A stretch of 64,000 nt of DNA from the NCBI GenBank assembly GCA_964407695.1, contig CAYOWQ010000003.1, forward strand, positions 276,471 to 340,470. Reading direction: 5' to 3'. The translations under genes and the position numbers were made by a program. Numbering within the stretch: position 1 is the first letter of the stretch; each line of letters opens with the position of its first letter. Of the stretch, positions 1-6,115 are shown piece by piece. Below the pieces are notes generated by a model. It searched no databases. It was not told the origin of the DNA and saw only the letters and a program-made list of their open reading frames with translations. This DNA is from CAYOWQ01 sp964407695. Its GTDB lineage: Bacteria; Planctomycetota; Phycisphaerae; Phycisphaerales; SM1A02.

Positions 1-243
1 GACCACCGCTTCGATGCCGCCGTTCTGATTCGGCGGCGTCGTACCCTCGAGGTCGCCGATGACGACGTAGGAGACGTTGTTGAGCGAAGCGCCCGGAGGG
101 CCGACCAGCTCGACATATTCGTCGAGGTCAGCTCCGGGTTGATCGATACGGATCTCGTTGATCCGGATGACATCGCACTCGGCGAAGGATTGGCCGGCTC
201 CGAAAGCGCACGCCAAGACCGATAGAAAGCCGACAAGCTTCAT
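1..243 (-). CDS. Secreted lamin-tail-domain protein, C-terminal part outside the window
   Basis: The reading frame is open from an ATG at 243 to the window edge, giving 81 residues of a longer protein. Residues 1-21 form a signal peptide (MKLVGFLSVLACAFGAGQSFA) with a hydrophobic core and an A-x-A-like cleavage site. The mature part begins with an INEIRIDQPGADLDEYVEL-type stretch, the usual opening of a bacterial lamin tail domain, a beta-sandwich found in exported proteins of planctomycetes and often joined to nuclease or anchoring modules. GGAG lies 8 bases before the ATG. The downstream modules are not visible, so the function is open. Confidence 0.72.
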   Translation of the reverse strand, partial: MKLVGFLSVLACAFGAGQSFAECDVIRINEIRIDQPGADLDEYVELVGPPGASLNNVSYVVIGDLEGTTPPNQNGGIEAVV

Positions 244-434
244 GACCGAACTCCATTTCCTGGGTTGAACGGGCAAAGACGACGTGAACATTGTCCAACG
301 AAGATTTTGCGACCGTCAGGATCGGCCGCCTCCTCCTCCGCGCTGGCCAATGGATTGTAAAGGCCCGTACCCCTCCACGGAAGACCTTGCCCCCGCCAAG
401 TTTGTGGGATCACAGAATCTTTACGAAAACAAGG

Positions 435-1010
435 TCATTTCGCCCGCTTGACCAGCTTCTCCAGGTTGAAATCCACCTTGTCACCGATGCGAACGCCAAG
501 TCGATCAATGGCGCCGGGTTCCAGTTCCACGACGAATTGGCACGGCGTGCGGCTTCGATACGCCTTGAGTCGCCCGAGATATTGGTCTCGCGATTCATTG
601 GAGCGCTGCGGCGGTTCCTTCTTCATGCGATGAATTCCGACGACAAATCCCTTCTGATTCACGTACAGCAGGTCGATGTCGGTCAGACAATCGGCCATCC
701 AGAACATCAACGGTTCGGCTCGAGGAAAAACAAACAACATGCCGCCGCCAGGCTCGATCCTGCTGCGTCCAGATAGCCCGTTGCCACGACTTGCCGTATC
801 CAGCGCCAGCTCCAGCCGGAATTCCTCCCCGCGAATCACGACAGCTTCACGATCCGGCTGCGATGCTGCCGGCTGTGATTGTGAAGGCTGACTGGCTGTG
901 GGCGGCGTGGCAGGAGCGTCCGTATTGCCCGCCTTGTCCGCGGGTGGTTGCAGGATTCCCGCAGCGTATGCACAAGTCATCCCGACAACCAGCAGGGGTT
1001 TCCATGTCAT
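435..1010 (-). CDS. DUF192 family protein, exported or membrane-anchored
   Basis: The protein has an N-terminal hydrophobic segment (about residues 5-22), a linker rich in Pro, Ser and Gln (to about residue 55), then a DUF192 domain to the C-terminus. Typical DUF192 marks are GMLFVFP, a FWM motif and a D-I-D-L-L-Y-V strand followed by a G-x-V turn. DUF192 proteins are small beta-rich proteins, usually periplasmic, without an agreed biochemical role. ATG 1010 is preferred over an in-frame TTG at 1019. The spacer suggests that the domain sits away from the membrane on the outer side. Confidence 0.82.
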   Translation of the reverse strand: MTWKPLLVVGMTCAYAAGILQPPADKAGNTDAPATPPTASQPSQSQPAASQPDREAVVIRGEEFRLELALDTASRGNGLSGRSRIEPGGGMLFVFPRAEPLMFWMADCLTDIDLLYVNQKGFVVGIHRMKKEPPQRSNESRDQYLGRLKAYRSRTPCQFVVELEPGAIDRLGVRIGDKVDFNLEKLVKRAK

Positions 1011-1122
1011 TTCAGGCAAATGGTAGCGGGCATGCAGCCCAAATCGCAGACGATCTGTGGTTTTTCCGTGCCTCCCCGGACAGGCGGGTTAGACTTGAGC
1101 AATCGACGGCGGAGCCGACGTC

Positions 1123-1653
1123 TTGTTTCATGCGACGGGTTCATCGTGCCCTGAACGGGCACGGAGGTCTTTCATCGAAATCGGCAAGCCCCAACTTCGT
1201 CTCTTCAGGCCGGACGCCGCGGAGGTTCTGCACCCGTGGCCGCAACTTTCCAACGCATCAGACGAGGCGGTTATCGCTGTTCGCGCTGAGAACGTGGCGT
1301 CGGCGCATGCTTCAGGATTGAGCGTCGACGCGCCATGGTGGGTGCTCGCGAATGAAACGCAACAGCAACTCGAAGGTGCCATGCTTCCGCCCGAGCGAAG
1401 GCTTCGCCTGCTGTCACTGGCTCGAAAGCTCGGCGTCCGTCCCTTCGACGCCAACGTCATCATCGCCATGGCCCAGGATCGAGCCCGTCGCGGTGAGGGC
1501 GTACTTGGCATGGCCGCACTGTTCGAATCAACATCATCTCGAGAACGCATGGACGCTGGCGATGCCAATCGGCTCACCCTGATCCAGATCGCCCTGGCGC
1601 TGGCCGTCGGATTAATCGGGGCCACGCTGCTGATTCGCTGGATCAGCGGATGA
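1123..1653 (+). CDS. Hypothetical protein with one C-terminal membrane helix
   Basis: This 176-residue protein matches no family I recognise. Residues about 150-172 form a clear transmembrane helix (IQIALALAVGLIGATLLI) followed by a three- or four-residue end, so it looks tail-anchored with a soluble helical N-terminal domain. No ATG exists near the 5' end. The TTG at 1123 has GGAG about 8 bases before it. An antisense frame (1128-1805) is open too, but is Ser/Arg-rich and lacks protein-like segments. A short inverted repeat (1655-1672, stem GTGTCT/AGACAC) follows the stop and may help end transcription. Confidence 0.55.
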   Translation: MFHATGSSCPERARRSFIEIGKPQLRLFRPDAAEVLHPWPQLSNASDEAVIAVRAENVASAHASGLSVDAPWWVLANETQQQLEGAMLPPERRLRLLSLARKLGVRPFDANVIIAMAQDRARRGEGVLGMAALFESTSSRERMDAGDANRLTLIQIALALAVGLIGATLLIRWISG

Positions 1654-1810
1654 CGTGTCTCCGGAAAGACACTCGAAGTTCCGCACAATTTTAACGAACA
1701 GACCGGTTCGGGTCTGAATACAGTTCGCTGTCGCCTCCAGAGGCCTGACGACGCGTTGCCGGTCAATTGCCGCGGCGAATACCTGCCTTCCCGAATCGGA
1801 GTCACAATCG

Positions 1811-2059
1811 ATGTCAGCCCGAACTGTCAAACGACCACGACCTGTCGATGCTCCGTCGCCCCGCACTCAGAAGAAAGAAGAGTCGTTGAAGGCCCGAAGC
1901 GAGGTGACCGACGGACCGACGCGAGCTGAGATCGAGGAAGCGGCCTACCGCCTGTGGCTTTCTCGCGGGGGAAACGAGGTCGTGAACTGGCTCGAAGCGG
2001 AGCGCACCCTTCGCGCTGAATACCGGCTCAGGTCGTCAGCGACTGAATCGGCTCATTGA
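1811..2059 (+). CDS. DUF2934 domain small protein
   Basis: This 82-residue protein has a basic N-terminus (about 35 residues) and a DUF2934-like segment: an E-I-E-E-A-A-Y-x-L-W stretch, a short SRGG turn and a W-L-E-A-E-R-x-L-R helix. DUF2934 is a short domain of unknown function common in small cytoplasmic proteins of Proteobacteria and Planctomycetes. GGAG lies about 10 bases before the ATG. The last 32 bases overlap the 3' end of the convergent FkbM methyltransferase gene, a compact tail-to-tail arrangement. Confidence 0.75.
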   Translation: MSARTVKRPRPVDAPSPRTQKKEESLKARSEVTDGPTRAEIEEAAYRLWLSRGGNEVVNWLEAERTLRAEYRLRSSATESAH

Positions 2060-2921
2060 GATCGGTGGCGATCGGCGAGGCAACGATGTTGTTGTTTCCG
2101 AGGCGGTCGGAATCCGATGCGCCGAGCCGGCGATAGATGAGCCCACTCTTCTCGCGAACCGCGCCAAACGCCGAGTAGCCGATGTCCTCGAGTACCTTGA
2201 GCGTTGCCAGGGCTTTGTCGGGGCCGTGAAGCGCGATCGCGAGCCGCGGGCCTTGCCTGCGAAGTGTCTCCCGGGCGCCGTCCAGGACCAGCGCCTCAGC
2301 GCCTTCCGTATCAATCTTGATGACGTTCGGAGCAGGCAGTGTCTCGGCTTGCATCAACGTATCCAGACGCCTGACGCGAACCCGCTCCACCGCCGGTGGC
2401 AATCCATGATGACGGCGGCCTTCTGAAGGTTTGCCCCCCGAAATCGAATCAAGCACCGCCGTCCCCGAAGTGAGATCGTCGATCTGGAGGTCCTCATCAC
2501 CATCGACGCTCCCCAGCGCCAGTTCGAGGACGCGGCATCGATCGGAGACTTCACCCAGCCTCACATTTTCTCGAAGCAGTTCGAGATTGCCCGACATCGG
2601 CTCGAATGCAACCACCGACGAGGCGTTGAGGGCATGCAAGACGTATCTCGTGTAAACGCCGATGTTCGCCCCCACATCAAAGACCACGTCACCCGGTCGT
2701 ACCAGGCGGCGGAAGATGTCGATCATTACTGCATCGCTCTTGCGGAAATCCTGATACAGAAACCACCGATGTCGCCGCAGCCGGATGCGCAGCGGTCCAA
2801 GCGTCGGAACCTTGACCGTCCATGGAATATCGGGAATCAGGTACACCGCCGAACGCGCAGCGCGAAGAAGGATCGGATGACGCCGAATCGTATTGGCCAG
2901 CGCGTCGAGACCGGAACTCAT
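2028..2921 (-). CDS. FkbM family SAM-dependent methyltransferase
   Basis: The 297-residue protein carries the FkbM methyltransferase pattern: motif I FDVGANIGVY at about residues 81-90, an acidic VVAFEP strand end about 25 residues later, and the diagnostic VIKIDTEGAE motif further on. FkbM enzymes transfer a methyl group from S-adenosylmethionine, often to hydroxyl groups of sugars or secondary metabolites. The substrate cannot be told here. The N-terminal 60 residues are basic and may contact a glycan or membrane substrate. It stands alone, with no glycosyltransferase beside it. Confidence 0.85.
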   Translation of the reverse strand: MSSGLDALANTIRRHPILLRAARSAVYLIPDIPWTVKVPTLGPLRIRLRRHRWFLYQDFRKSDAVMIDIFRRLVRPGDVVFDVGANIGVYTRYVLHALNASSVVAFEPMSGNLELLRENVRLGEVSDRCRVLELALGSVDGDEDLQIDDLTSGTAVLDSISGGKPSEGRRHHGLPPAVERVRVRRLDTLMQAETLPAPNVIKIDTEGAEALVLDGARETLRRQGPRLAIALHGPDKALATLKVLEDIGYSAFGAVREKSGLIYRRLGASDSDRLGNNNIVASPIATDLNEPIQSLTT

Positions 2922-2996
2922 ATGGTCAGTATCGGGTGGCGGCGAGGCGACGTCGAGTCAACGTGACCAAGAGAGACGGAATGTCTAGAGTTGCCT

Positions 2997-3290
2997 ATGC
3001 CCACCTACGTCTACGCCGTCGTCAATCCGGATGGCACCGATGGAGAGATCTTCGAAGTGGTGCAGCGCATGTCGGACCCCGCCCTTTCCGTTCATCCCGA
3101 AAACGGCAGGCCCGTCCGACGCGTGATTCTGGCCCCGAATCTTCCCATGACCTGGTCCGATGCGGCCGACCGTTCGCGACTCAGCAACAAGAATCTCGAT
3201 CGGCTCGGTTTCACCAAGTACGAGCGCGCAGGTGATGGGAAATACGAAAAGAAGGCCGGCAGTGGTCCTGACCTGATCTCGGCCGACTAG
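2997..3290 (+). CDS. FmdB-like small protein lacking the zinc-ribbon cysteines
   Basis: The 97-residue product starts MPTYVYAVV and continues with a FEVVQRMSDPAL stretch, which matches the N-terminal outline of FmdB-type zinc-ribbon proteins (MPTYEY, then FE, Q, MSDPPL). In the family two C-x2-C pairs bind zinc. This protein has no cysteine at all, so any fold is metal-free. The ATG at 2997 is chosen because it gives the family's usual MPTY start; an upstream TTG at 2991 adds only two residues. The C-terminal third is charged and rich in Lys and Gly. Function unknown. Confidence 0.7.
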   Translation: MPTYVYAVVNPDGTDGEIFEVVQRMSDPALSVHPENGRPVRRVILAPNLPMTWSDAADRSRLSNKNLDRLGFTKYERAGDGKYEKKAGSGPDLISAD

Positions 3291-3538
3291 AGCGAAGGCT
3301 GCAATCCACAATTTCTCTGGAAGGGCCGTGGGGCGAGGGCGGAATCGTTGTGCATCCCAAGCCGGGGGCGAGGTCACTCTTGCGGCCGGTGGAATCTGAA
3401 TACCACACCACCGCACACCGCGTCTCCCCCATGAGGATCAGGTCGACTTGTTACCCTGACCGTGAGTGTGTGTTTCCGCGAGTGAGGAATGAGTTAGGGA
3501 TCAATAATCGGCTACTTTCGGCGAATTCCGGGGACATC

Positions 3539-3568
3539 TTGACTTTCGGCCCCCGCTCCGAGGATACT
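3539..3568 (+). promoter_or_regulatory. Sigma-70-type promoter of the secreted dockerin protein gene
   Basis: TTGACT (3539-3544) and GATACT (3563-3568) are separated by 18 bases. They match the -35 and -10 consensus at 5/6 and 4/6 positions. The predicted start near 3575 lies at the first base of a structured leader. The gap 3291-3538 upstream shows no coding frame I would support. Confidence 0.45.
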
Positions 3569-3577
3569 TGCACAGTC

Positions 3578-3680
3578 CGGGGTTGGCGGAGGAGACGCTG
3601 TGGCGTAGCACAGCAAGGGCTGTCGAGAGCCCGTCGCCGAACCTCGATCGATCTGGCCGAGTGCAGCAGGAATTCTGCAC
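3578..3680 (+). promoter_or_regulatory. Structured 5' leader with three-way junction and a second hairpin
   Basis: An outer stem pairs 3578-3588 with 3635-3646, with one bulged G at 3639. It encloses two perfect hairpins: GCTGTG (3597-3602) with CACAGC (3609-3614), and GGGCT (3617-3621) with AGCCC (3628-3632). A further hairpin, GTGCAG (3661-3666) with CTGCAC (3675-3680), sits just before the ribosome site GGGAGA at 3688. I recognise no known riboswitch class in it. This is a cis-regulatory candidate only. Confidence 0.35.
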
Positions 3681-3705
3681 AAGCTTTGGGAGACTAGATG
3701 TGAAC

Positions 3706-5025
3706 ATGAGAATCGTGTGCGGAGTTTTTGCAGCGTCAGCGATGGCGCTCATGGTGGCATCAAATGGACTTGCGGACCGTGGCGGGAAGGGCCGCTCCGG
3801 TGGCGTGGCTGGCTCGGCATGCACCTGTGTTGGCGACATTGACAACAACGGCACGGTTGACGGGGCCGACCTTGGCCTGCTTCTTGCCGATTGGGGAACA
3901 AACAATCCCAGCACCAACCTCGACGGCTCGGGCGTCGTTGACGGAGCCGACCTCGGCCTCCTCCTGGCTGCGTGGGGACCCTGCTCGACACCGCCGCCGA
4001 ACGATTCCTGTTCGAATGCGACGTCGATCGATGCCGGTATCTACGAGTTCTGCACGGTTAACGCGACGTCGGCCGGTCCCGACGCCTGCTCATTTGCCGG
4101 TAGCGCAGCCATCAACCACGACATCTGGTACATCTGGTCATCGAATGATAACGGCACGCTGACGGTGTCAACGTGCGGTTTGGCCGACTTCGACACCAAG
4201 CTGGCGATCTACGGGTCCTTCATTCAGGGTCTCTGCCCGTGTCCCACCGGCGGCATCGGCCTCGCCTCGCTGCTCGCCTGTGATGACGACACGGTCGGTT
4301 GCCCCGGAAATTCGACGAAGCTCACCGTGAACGTGTCACCGGGCAACTGCTATCTCATTCGAGTCGGTGGCTTCGGCAACGCCGTGGGCTCGGGAGTCCT
4401 GGAGGTTGAATTCGAGCCGACAGGCGACGACTGCGGCACCTGCATTCAGCTGCCGACCAACAACATCAGCCTCTCCGTCAACGGGACGACCGCCGGAAAC
4501 ACCGCCTATAGCTCGTTCGACATCACCAGCTGCGGCGGATCTGGTGACAAAATCGATGAGTGGTACTGCTACACCGTGCCGTGCGCGGGCGATGTTCGCA
4601 TCGATACCTTCGGAAGCGAGTTGGACACCGTCCTCTCGGTCTTCACCGGAACGTGCGGTCTTCCCGAGTTTGCAGACGACATCACCCAGATCGCCTGCAA
4701 CGACGATTACGACTTCAATGAGAACGGCTCCATCAATCCTCCTGAGGAACGGGCCTCACTCGTGTTTTTGGATGACATCAACTTCAATACGAAGATCTTC
4801 ATCCGCGTCGCCGGATGGAACAACACCACGGGCAACTACAAGCTCAACGTGATCTGCACCACGTGCTGCGGCGGAAGCTCCGTGACCGGATGCTTCCCCT
4901 TCGGCGCCTGCGAGAATTGCGTCTGCGAGCAGGATCCGTTCTGCTGCAACACGCAATGGGACGGCTCCTGCGCTGGTGCCGCTGATTCCAATCCTTGCGA
5001 CGACGTTTGCCCCTGCGATAAGTAA
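3706..5025 (+). CDS. Secreted protein: N-terminal dockerin pair, two PPC-like domains, Cys-rich tail
   Basis: The 439-residue product has a signal peptide (about residues 1-23), then, unusually near the N-terminus, two dockerin-like repeats (VDGADLGLLLADWG and VDGADLGLLLAAWG). Two beta-rich modules of about 130 residues follow, each opening with a short N-D-x-C or D-D-C segment and containing D-x-W-Y and T-C-G turns as in bacterial pre-peptidase C-terminal (PPC-like) domains. The last 50 residues are very Cys-rich with a DPFCC-x4-WDGSC motif known from secreted proteins of myxobacteria and planctomycetes. ATG 3706 is chosen for the signal peptide and GGGAGA 12 bases upstream. The dockerin loops should bind calcium. 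No enzyme motif is seen, so a structural or adhesive surface role is likely. Confidence 0.85.
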   Translation: MRIVCGVFAASAMALMVASNGLADRGGKGRSGGVAGSACTCVGDIDNNGTVDGADLGLLLADWGTNNPSTNLDGSGVVDGADLGLLLAAWGPCSTPPPNDSCSNATSIDAGIYEFCTVNATSAGPDACSFAGSAAINHDIWYIWSSNDNGTLTVSTCGLADFDTKLAIYGSFIQGLCPCPTGGIGLASLLACDDDTVGCPGNSTKLTVNVSPGNCYLIRVGGFGNAVGSGVLEVEFEPTGDDCGTCIQLPTNNISLSVNGTTAGNTAYSSFDITSCGGSGDKIDEWYCYTVPCAGDVRIDTFGSELDTVLSVFTGTCGLPEFADDITQIACNDDYDFNENGSINPPEERASLVFLDDINFNTKIFIRVAGWNNTTGNYKLNVICTTCCGGSSVTGCFPFGACENCVCEQDPFCCNTQWDGSCAGAADSNPCDDVCPCDK

Positions 5026-5053
5026 TCGTTGGTCCATTGAGATTTGAAGTACC

Positions 5054-5088
5054 GGCGGGCCCGAGACGAGTTCTCGGGCCCGCCTTTC
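5054..5088 (+). terminator. Rho-independent terminator after the dockerin protein gene
   Basis: A perfect 12-bp GC-rich stem (5054-5065 with 5073-5084, loop of 7) is followed by TTTC. It lies 29 bases after the stop codon at 5025. Confidence 0.85.
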
Positions 5089-5148
5089 AATTCTGCGATC
5101 GAGTCTCAGTTCGATCCGCCGTTTCGACCCCAGATATGGCGCGAAAAG

Positions 5149-5176
5149 TTGACGCTGCCGAGGGCCGTGCTACAGT
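5149..5176 (+). promoter_or_regulatory. Promoter of tRNA-Asp
   Basis: TTGACG (5149-5154) and TACAGT (5171-5176) are 16 bases apart, about 25 bases before the mature tRNA 5' end. Confidence 0.55.
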
Positions 5177-5201
5177 ATGCCCTCTCGGAAACCCCGATTT
5201 C

Positions 5202-5275
5202 GGGGCGGTAGCTCAATTGGTTAGAGTACCGGCTTGTCACGCCGGTGGTTGCGGGTTCGATTCCCGTCCGCCTCG
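5202..5275 (+). tRNA. tRNA-Asp (anticodon GTC)
   Basis: The 74-nt sequence folds as a standard cloverleaf. The acceptor stem pairs 5202-5208 with 5268-5274 (one G-U pair), the anticodon stem is CCGGC/GCCGG with loop TTGTCAC holding GTC at 5236-5238, and the T arm has GGTTCGATTCC. The discriminator base is G73, as expected for Asp. The 3' CCA is not encoded. A terminator follows after 5 bases, so it is a single-gene unit. Confidence 0.96.
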
Positions 5276-5279
5276 CTTC

Positions 5280-5306
5280 AAACCCCCGGATAGAACCGGG
5301 GGTTTT
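5280..5306 (+). terminator. Rho-independent terminator after tRNA-Asp
   Basis: AACCCCCGG (5281-5289) pairs with CCGGGGGTT (5296-5304) around a six-base loop, and the T run extends to 5306. Confidence 0.85.
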
Positions 5307-5322
5307 GCATGGCTGCAGGGGT

Positions 5323-5988
5323 TTAGTCGAATTTCATCACCTTGGGTGTTGAGTCAGTCAGCACTTCAGCGGTCGTCTTCGCCTTCACTTCGTCAAGGCT
5401 GACACCCGGCGCCAGCTCCATGACCCGGAATCGCCGCTTAGAGCGGTCCATTTCAAGGACGCAAAGTTCGGTGATGACCATGTCGATACACCGCCGCCCC
5501 GTAAGCGGGAGGGTGCACTGAGGGATGATCTTCGATTCCCCCTTCTTATTGACGTGCTCCATGGTCACGATGACCCTCCGGACGCCCGCCACAAGGTCCA
5601 TCGCCCCGCCCATTCCCTTGATCATCTTGCCGGGAATCATCCAATTGGCGATGTCGCCTTCCTGCGAAACCTCCATCGCCCCAAGGATCGCCAGGTCGAT
5701 GTGCCCTCCGCGGATCATCCCGAATGAGTCCGCCGAGGAAAAAAACGAATGACCGGGCACTCCGGTGACCGTTTGCTTCCCGGCATTAATCAGGTCGGCA
5801 TCCACCTCTGAATCACGGGGAAACGGTCCCATCCCCAAGAGACCGTTCTCGGATTGAAGCCAGACGGTCATTCCCGCGGGGACGTAGTTCGCCACCAGCG
5901 TCGGCATGCCGATCCCAAGGTTGACATAAAAGCCGTCCCGCAGCTCCCGGGCCGCTCTCATGGTGATCTGATCTCTTGTCAAGGCCAT
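5323..5988 (-). CDS. 3-oxoacid (acetoacetyl/succinyl) CoA-transferase, beta subunit
   Basis: The 221-residue protein is the beta (B) subunit of a family I CoA-transferase, which moves CoA between succinyl-CoA or acetyl-CoA and a 3-oxoacid such as acetoacetate. Visible marks are YVNLGIGMPTLVANY near the start and QSENGLLGMGPFP around residues 46-58. The latter holds the catalytic glutamate (S-E-N-G). The C-terminal part has the usual DLVAGV and VMELAPG strands. ATG 5988 is preferred to a TTG at 5994. The alpha subunit, normally immediately upstream in the same operon, is absent: the upstream neighbour is the divergent CTP synthase and downstream is a tRNA. The partner must be encoded elsewhere. 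Confidence 0.9.
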   Translation of the reverse strand: MALTRDQITMRAARELRDGFYVNLGIGMPTLVANYVPAGMTVWLQSENGLLGMGPFPRDSEVDADLINAGKQTVTGVPGHSFFSSADSFGMIRGGHIDLAILGAMEVSQEGDIANWMIPGKMIKGMGGAMDLVAGVRRVIVTMEHVNKKGESKIIPQCTLPLTGRRCIDMVITELCVLEMDRSKRRFRVMELAPGVSLDEVKAKTTAEVLTDSTPKVMKFD

Positions 5989-6115
5989 GGCCAAAGAATA
6001 CCGTCATCTCCTGACTTCATGGAAGACCCGCGACGTCAGGGCCATTCCAGCCCTTCAATCACACACCCAAGGTTTCCGGGCTTGTTTCAAATTCACCGGC
6101 GCGGTACGTTGTGCT

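Noticed and set aside
1128..1805. Long minus-strand frame (225 residues) antisense to the tail-anchored hypothetical gene
   Set aside because: It is Ser/Arg-rich with no hydrophobic or family-like segment, while the plus-strand frame ends in a clear membrane helix.
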